A stretch of 17,230 bases of DNA from the NCBI GenBank assembly GCA_024280195.1, contig JAJRQP010000277.1, positions 1 through 17,230 of the forward strand, given 5' to 3'. Below, one piece after another: positions 13,523-17,230 of the stretch; the first letter of the stretch is position 1; each line of letters starts with the position of its first letter. The notes beneath the pieces were generated by a model. That model saw only the letters and a program-made list of their open reading frames with translations. It had not been told where the DNA came from and did no database searches. The DNA comes from Bacteroidota bacterium (GTDB taxonomy: Bacteria; Bacteroidota; Bacteroidia; Flavobacteriales_D; Crocinitomicaceae). The position numbers and the translations under genes were made by a program.

Positions 13523-13891
13523 TTAAAGCACCTCAGGAGCCAATGAAACGACTTTCATAAAGTCAGCATCACGAAGCTCTCGGGCTACGGGTCCGAAAAT
13601 ACGTGTTCCTCTCATCTCACCAGCTTGATTTAAGATAACGCAAGCGTTATCGTCAAACCTGATGTAAGATCCGTCGGCACGACGTATTTCTTTCTTAGTT
13701 CTTACTATTACTGCCGTGGCAACTGTTCCTTTCTTGACAGCTCCAGAGGGCATTGCACTCTTAACAGTAACGACAATCTTATCACCAACAGAAGCATATC
13801 TTCGTTTAGTTCCGCCTAATACGCGGATACAAAGTACTTCTTTGGCTCCAGAGTTGTCTGCTACTTTAAGTCTTGATTCCTGTTGTATCAT
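13523..13891 (-). CDS. rplN: 50S ribosomal protein L14
   Basis: L14 lies at the subunit interface and forms bridges with 16S rRNA; it is also the docking site of the silencing factor RsfS. The 122 residues are the usual length. Visible blocks are MIQQESRLKVADNSGAKEVL (1-20), RYASVGDKIVVTVKSAMPSG (31-50), KKEIRRADGSYIRFDDNACV (66-85) and RGTRIFGPVARELRD (94-108). The gene lies 9 bp after rpsQ in transcription order. Confidence 0.98.
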   Translation of the reverse strand: MIQQESRLKVADNSGAKEVLCIRVLGGTKRRYASVGDKIVVTVKSAMPSGAVKKGTVATAVIVRTKKEIRRADGSYIRFDDNACVILNQAGEMRGTRIFGPVARELRDADFMKVVSLAPEVL

Positions 13892-13900
13892 TACTAAAAA

Positions 13901-14158
13901 TTATTTAGCTCGTTCAATAATTTCTACTAACCTCCAATTTTTCGATTTCGAAAGAGGTCTTGTCTCCATGATTCTAACTGTATCGCCTTCGTTACAGTCA
14001 TTTTTTTCATCGTGTGCGACAAATTTACTAGTCTTCTTGACGAACTTACCATATTTAGGGTGTTTTACTTTTCTCTCTACAGAGATAACAATAGATTTTT
14101 CCATCTTACTGCTAGTAACAATCCCGATACGTTCTTTTCTTAAATTACGCTTTTCCAT
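13901..14158 (-). CDS. rpsQ: 30S ribosomal protein S17
   Basis: S17 is a primary binder of the 5' domain of 16S rRNA with an OB fold. The 85 residues run MEKRNLRKERIGIVTSSKME, then KSIVISVERKVKHPKYGKFV (21-40), and the family signature GDTVRIMETRPLSKSKNWRL (58-77). It follows rpmC by 25 bp, and that spacer shares a small hairpin with the end of rpmC. Confidence 0.98.
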   Translation of the reverse strand: MEKRNLRKERIGIVTSSKMEKSIVISVERKVKHPKYGKFVKKTSKFVAHDEKNDCNEGDTVRIMETRPLSKSKNWRLVEIIERAK

Positions 14159-14174
14159 TTCAAGCTTTTTTTAT

Positions 14175-14194
14175 CACAAGCGACTATGCTTGTG
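14175..14194 (-). repeat. Hairpin across the rpmC stop codon
   Basis: CACAAGC (14175-14181) and GCTTGTG (14188-14194) are exact inverted repeats with a 6-nt loop. On the minus-strand RNA the stem contains the last rpmC codons and the loop contains the TAG stop (14186-14184). A run of seven A follows it, not U, so it is not a terminator. It could slow or couple translation between rpmC and rpsQ, or be chance. Confidence 0.35.
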
Positions 14195-14381
14195 CTTCAC
14201 GATTAGTTAATTCTGTCTTCAATCTTGCGATTGTTCTTCGGACATTTTTGATCTGAATTGGATTTTCCATTGGAGCAACTGTATGCGCTAATTTCATTTT
14301 AGCAAGTTGTTCCGAAAAATTTGAAATCTGATCTTTCACATCTTCGATTGACATCTTTGTGATTTCTATCTGCTTCATCAT
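14184..14381 (-). CDS. rpmC: 50S ribosomal protein L29
   Basis: L29 is a small helical hairpin protein at the exit tunnel, next to L23, where trigger factor and SRP bind. The 65 residues consist of two helices: IEDVKDQISNFSEQLAKMKL (12-31) and IKNVRRTIARLKTELTNRE (44-62), the latter carrying the family's RxxIARxKT-like signature. Two Met codons in a row make the start ambiguous; the second (14378) gives the usual MKQ... start. The 3' end overlaps a hairpin. Confidence 0.96.
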   Translation of the reverse strand: MMKQIEITKMSIEDVKDQISNFSEQLAKMKLAHTVAPMENPIQIKNVRRTIARLKTELTNREAQA

Positions 14382-14385
14382 TCCT

Positions 14386-14814
14386 CTATTTTGCAGGTAC
14401 TACATAATCGTTACGAGTAACGAATTTACATTTCACTGGCATTTTTTGTGCTGCCAAACGCATTGCTTCTTTAGCAACATCGTAAGGAACACCGTCGCAT
14501 TCGAACAAGATTCTTCCTGGTCTAACAACTGCAACGAAGTGACTTGGAGCACCTTTACCTTTACCCATTCTCACCTCTGCTGGTTTAGCAGTAACCGGTT
14601 TGTCTGGAAAAATTCGGATCCATACTTTCCCTTCACGCTTCATGTATCTAGTAACGGCGATACGAGCAGCTTCAATTTGACGGGATGTAAGCCATCCTGG
14701 CTCTAGTGTCTTAAGTCCAAAAGACCCGAAAGCTACAGTGCTACCTCTATGAGCTAGACCTCTGTTTCTACCTTTCTGAGCTTTTCTAAATTTGGTTCTT
14801 TTTGGCTGTAACAT
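14386..14814 (-). CDS. rplP: 50S ribosomal protein L16
   Basis: L16 organises 23S rRNA near the A-site tRNA elbow and is needed for late assembly and peptidyl transfer. The 142 residues include MLQPKRTKFRKAQKGRNRGL (1-20), STVAFGSFGLKTLEPGWLTS (25-44), WIRIFPDKP (65-73), RMGKGKGAPSHFVAVVRPGR (82-101) and the end CKFVTRNDYVVPAK. It starts 32 bp after rpsC in map order, with a short TTCCGT/ACGGAA inverted repeat (14832-14845) in that spacer. It is 4 bp from rpmC. Confidence 0.98.
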   Translation of the reverse strand: MLQPKRTKFRKAQKGRNRGLAHRGSTVAFGSFGLKTLEPGWLTSRQIEAARIAVTRYMKREGKVWIRIFPDKPVTAKPAEVRMGKGKGAPSHFVAVVRPGRILFECDGVPYDVAKEAMRLAAQKMPVKCKFVTRNDYVVPAK

Positions 14815-14846
14815 TTCTAATTAATTTTCTATTCCGTAAACGGAAA

Positions 14847-15560
14847 TTATTTTTTTCTTCTTTTTCCTCCAGCTGGTCTTCTTCCGCCACCTTTTTGGCC
14901 TGAAGACATACCTACATTTGGAGAAAGATCTCTTTTACCATATACCTCACCTTTACATATCCAAACTTTGATACCAAGTTTACCATATGTAGTTTGAGCT
15001 TCTGCTAAAGCATAATCGATGTCTGCTCTGAACGTATGTAACGGAGTACGTCCATCTTTGTACATCTCTGAACGAGCCATTTCTGCGCCATTCAAACGTC
15101 CGGAAATCTTAACTTTGATTCCTTCTGCTCCCATTCGCATTGTACTCGCAATAGACATTTTAATCGCTCTTCTAAAAGAGATTCTAGCTTCCAATTGACG
15201 AGCGATACTGTCAGCAACTAAACGAGCATCCAATTCTGGACGTTTCACCTCGAAGATGTTGATTTGAATATCTTTCTTCGTCAATTTTTTAAGCTCTTCT
15301 TTTAGCTTATCGACTTCTTGTCCACCTTTCCCAATAATTACACCTGGTCTCGCTGTGTTAATAGTAACGGTTACTAACTTCAACGTTCTCTCGATGATAA
15401 TCTTAGAAAGACTTGCTCTAGATAAACGAGCTTGAAGGTACTTACGGATTTTATCATCTTCGATGATTTTATCTCTGTAATTACGTCCTCCATACCAATT
15501 AGATTCCCATCCTTGAATGTAACCTAATCTATTTCCTATTGGATTTGTTTTTTGTCCCAT
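14847..15560 (-). CDS. rpsC: 30S ribosomal protein S3
   Basis: S3 lies at the mRNA entry channel and, with S4 and S5, gives the ribosome helicase activity on mRNA. The 237 residues have MGQKTNPIGNRLGYIQGWES at the start, a KH domain with the GKGG loop at 77-80 (RPGVIIGKGGQEVDKLKEEL), and the C-terminal S3 domain (GAEGIKVKISGRLNGAEMAR, RTPLHTFRADIDYALAEAQT). The end is a basic tail (GGGRRPAGGKRRKK). Normal length. It follows rplV by 10 bp. Confidence 0.98.
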   Translation of the reverse strand: MGQKTNPIGNRLGYIQGWESNWYGGRNYRDKIIEDDKIRKYLQARLSRASLSKIIIERTLKLVTVTINTARPGVIIGKGGQEVDKLKEELKKLTKKDIQINIFEVKRPELDARLVADSIARQLEARISFRRAIKMSIASTMRMGAEGIKVKISGRLNGAEMARSEMYKDGRTPLHTFRADIDYALAEAQTTYGKLGIKVWICKGEVYGKRDLSPNVGMSSGQKGGGRRPAGGKRRKK

Positions 15561-15570
15561 TTATCTAAAA

Positions 15571-15972
15571 TTATTCTGCGTTCTTACCGTCAACGACGAT
15601 AGTTACGTGATTTGATCTTTTTCTAACTCTATGCGCACGACCTTGTGGAGCTGCTTGAATTCTTTTCAACATTCCTGCTGATCCAACTTCAATTGATTTA
15701 ACAAACAATGTTGTTTCCTCAATGCTCTTTTCTTCATTTTTCTGTTCCCAATTGGCAACAGCTGATCTCAACAATTTCCCAAGGCTTATAGAAGCATCTT
15801 TAGAATCATGTTGTAAAATATTTAGAGCTTTATTAACCTCTACACCTCTAATAAGGTCTGCAACTAATCTCATTTTTCTAGGAGTGATTGAAGAATTTTT
15901 CAATTGCGCGAAAGCGATTGATTTATTTTCTTCTTTTCTTTTATCAGCTCTTAGTCTTTTTCTAGCACCCAT
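15571..15972 (-). CDS. rplV: 50S ribosomal protein L22
   Basis: L22 has a globular domain on the surface and a long beta-hairpin lining the peptide exit tunnel, where macrolide-resistance changes occur in other bacteria. The core includes ITPRKMRLVADLIRGVEVNK (29-48) and the hairpin MLKRIQAAPQGRAHRVRKRS (101-120), NHVTIVV. At 133 residues it has about 13-15 more N-terminal residues than E. coli L22 (basic, KRLRADKRKEENK). It follows rpsS by 3 bp. Confidence 0.98.
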   Translation of the reverse strand: MGARKRLRADKRKEENKSIAFAQLKNSSITPRKMRLVADLIRGVEVNKALNILQHDSKDASISLGKLLRSAVANWEQKNEEKSIEETTLFVKSIEVGSAGMLKRIQAAPQGRAHRVRKRSNHVTIVVDGKNAE

Positions 15973-15975
15973 AAC

Positions 15976-16254
15976 CTATCTTTTCTTATCTTTTTTACCA
16001 CCTGCATGACCACGGAAGTTACGCGTTGGAGAAAATTCTCCTAACTTGTGTCCTACCATATTCTCTGTTACAAAAACAGGGATAAATTTATTACCATTAT
16101 GTACTGCGAAAGTTAACCCAACGAAGTCTGGAGAAATTGTACTTGCTCTTGACCATGTTTTGATAACTGACTTACTTCCTGATGCCTGTGCATCATCCAC
16201 TCTCTTTAATAACTTATAGTGTATAAATGGTGGTTTTTTCAACGAACGACTCAT
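15976..16254 (-). CDS. rpsS: 30S ribosomal protein S19
   Basis: S19 is in the head of the small subunit and, with S13, contacts tRNA and forms a bridge to the large subunit. The 92 residues begin MSRSLKKPPFIHYKLLKRVD and carry the signature HKLGEFSPTRNFRGH (69-83), with a basic end (AGGKKDKKR). It lies between rplB (7 bp upstream) and rplV (3 bp downstream), the standard S10-operon order. Confidence 0.98.
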   Translation of the reverse strand: MSRSLKKPPFIHYKLLKRVDDAQASGSKSVIKTWSRASTISPDFVGLTFAVHNGNKFIPVFVTENMVGHKLGEFSPTRNFRGHAGGKKDKKR

Positions 16255-16261
16255 ATCCTAA

Positions 16262-17086
16262 TTATTTTTTTCTTCTTTCGATGATAAACTTATCTGAGTA
16301 CTTCTTTTTAGCACGCGTTTTGAATCCTTTTGCAGGAATACCATTACGTGACCTTGGGTGACCTCCGGAATTCTTCCCTTCACCACCACCCATTGGGTGA
16401 TCGACAGGATTCATTACCACTCCACGTACACGTGGACGACGACCCAACCATCTTGAACGACCTGCTTTACCAGATACTGTCAAGTTGTGTTCAGAATTTG
16501 AAACTGACCCGATCGTTGCGATACAAGTAGTTAAAATCATTCTAGTTTCACCAGAAGGCATTTTAACGATTGCATAACGTCCATCACGAGCGTTCAATTG
16601 TGCGTAAGTACCTGCTCCACGAGCAATAGCACCACCTCTACCAGGTTTTAATTCAATGTTATGAATTACAGTACCTAATGGAATGTCTGCTAAAAATAGC
16701 GCATTTCCAACATTAGGTGTAGCTTCTGTTCCAGACATTACTTTGTCTCCGACTTTAAGTCCGTCAGGAGCAATAATGTAACGTTTTTCACCGTCAGCAT
16801 AAAATAACAAAGCAATTCTTGCAGTACGATTTGGATCGTATTCGATCGACTTAACCGTAGCAGGAATACCATGCTTTTCTCTTTTGAAATCAATGACACG
16901 GTACTTTTGTTTATGACCACCGCCAATATAGCGCATCGTCATTCTCCCGTCATTGTTTCGACCACCGTTCTTATTCTTTCCTTTTACAAGAGACTTTTCA
17001 GGAGTCCCTTTAGTAATTTCAGAATAATCACTAACGACCTTGTGTCTTTGCCCTGGAGTTGTAGGCTTGAATTTTTTAAGACCCAT
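16262..17086 (-). CDS. rplB: 50S ribosomal protein L2
   Basis: L2 is a primary 23S rRNA binder needed for subunit joining and peptidyl transfer. The 274 residues match the family. MGLKKFKPTTPGQRHKVVSD opens it; GRNNDGRMTMRYIGGGHKQK (42-61) is typical, and the C-terminal rRNA-contact region has RGVVMNPVDHPMGGGEG (221-237), with the conserved His at 230 that corresponds to E. coli His229. Next come KNSGGHPRSRNG and a basic tail. It follows rplW by 11 bp. Confidence 0.98.
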   Translation of the reverse strand: MGLKKFKPTTPGQRHKVVSDYSEITKGTPEKSLVKGKNKNGGRNNDGRMTMRYIGGGHKQKYRVIDFKREKHGIPATVKSIEYDPNRTARIALLFYADGEKRYIIAPDGLKVGDKVMSGTEATPNVGNALFLADIPLGTVIHNIELKPGRGGAIARGAGTYAQLNARDGRYAIVKMPSGETRMILTTCIATIGSVSNSEHNLTVSGKAGRSRWLGRRPRVRGVVMNPVDHPMGGGEGKNSGGHPRSRNGIPAKGFKTRAKKKYSDKFIIERRKK

Positions 17087-17097
17087 TCTTTAAATGA

Positions 17098-17230
17098 TTA
17101 AAAGTTATTAAATAAATCAATCGTCTCTCCATCTGCAACAGTAACAATGGCTTTTTTCCATTTTTTACTTTTTTGCTCAACGATACCTCTATTCGTATAT
17201 TTCGTAGAGGATTTCCCACCGCCATAATTC
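17098..17230 (-). CDS. rplW: 50S ribosomal protein L23, C-terminal end (partial)
   Basis: The last 43 codons and stop of a gene whose 5' part is outside the window. The visible protein reads NYGGGKSSTKYTNRGIVEQK, then SKKWKKAIVTVADGETIDLF and NNF. WKKAIVTVADGETIDLF is the L23 C-terminal strand signature. L23 is the tunnel-exit protein to which trigger factor and SRP dock. Position just upstream of rplB matches the S10-operon order. The YTNRGIVEQKSKKW insert is longer than in E. coli L23, as I recall for Bacteroidota. Confidence 0.93.
   Translation of the reverse strand, partial: NYGGGKSSTKYTNRGIVEQKSKKWKKAIVTVADGETIDLFNNF

Noticed and set aside
1..17230. Mobile elements, CRISPR, tRNA or defence genes
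   Set aside because: None found in any reading of both strands; the window is dominated by core housekeeping genes.

Overview
The window looks like a piece of a Bacteroidota chromosome, most likely from the order Flavobacteriales. It is AT-rich. Most start codons are preceded by A/T-rich leaders with no Shine-Dalgarno sequence. RpoA, S4 and enolase have Flavobacteria-like sequences, and the left end encodes a large secreted protein with Ig/PKD-like and SprB-type repeats. The genus cannot be fixed by eye; a Crocinitomicaceae/Fluviicola-like lineage is a guess. Every gene I can support lies on the minus strand, so transcription runs from position 17230 toward 1.

Positions 17230 to 4430 hold the S10-spc-alpha ribosomal protein run: rplW (cut by the window edge), rplB, rpsS, rplV, rpsC, rplP, rpmC, rpsQ, rplN, rplX, rplE, rpsN, rpsH, rplF, rplR, rpsE, rpmD, rplO, secY, infA, rpmJ, rpsM, rpsK, rpsD, rpoA and rplQ. 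It ends at a strong intrinsic terminator (4430-4459). The genes supply ribosomal proteins, initiation factor 1, the SecY translocon channel and the RNA polymerase alpha subunit. Two of them, rpmJ and rpmD, are very short and were found by translating the spacers. Genes in the S10/spc part are packed with 0-32 bp spacers, apart from rpsN-rpsH (72 bp). The alpha part has four long spacers (87-96 bp), each with inverted repeats. The most striking is a perfect 15-bp hairpin between rpsM and rpsK. Next is a leader before rpsD that can form two competing pairings around a GGAGG-rich stretch.

Positions 4429 to 1946 hold carA, with a good Bacteroidota -7 promoter motif just upstream, followed 41 bp later by eno. 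Both are housekeeping genes.

Positions 1945 to 1 are lineage-specific. A 114-residue secreted protein of unknown function is followed after only 4 bp by the first 508 codons of a large exported surface protein, which continues beyond the window.

No mobile elements, tRNA or rRNA genes, CRISPR arrays or defence genes were seen. The window is mostly an ordinary core-genome region. The points worth a second look are the L17 protein with a C-terminal helix-hairpin-helix extension, the structured spacers of the alpha segment, the long S14, and the small-protein/surface-protein pair.
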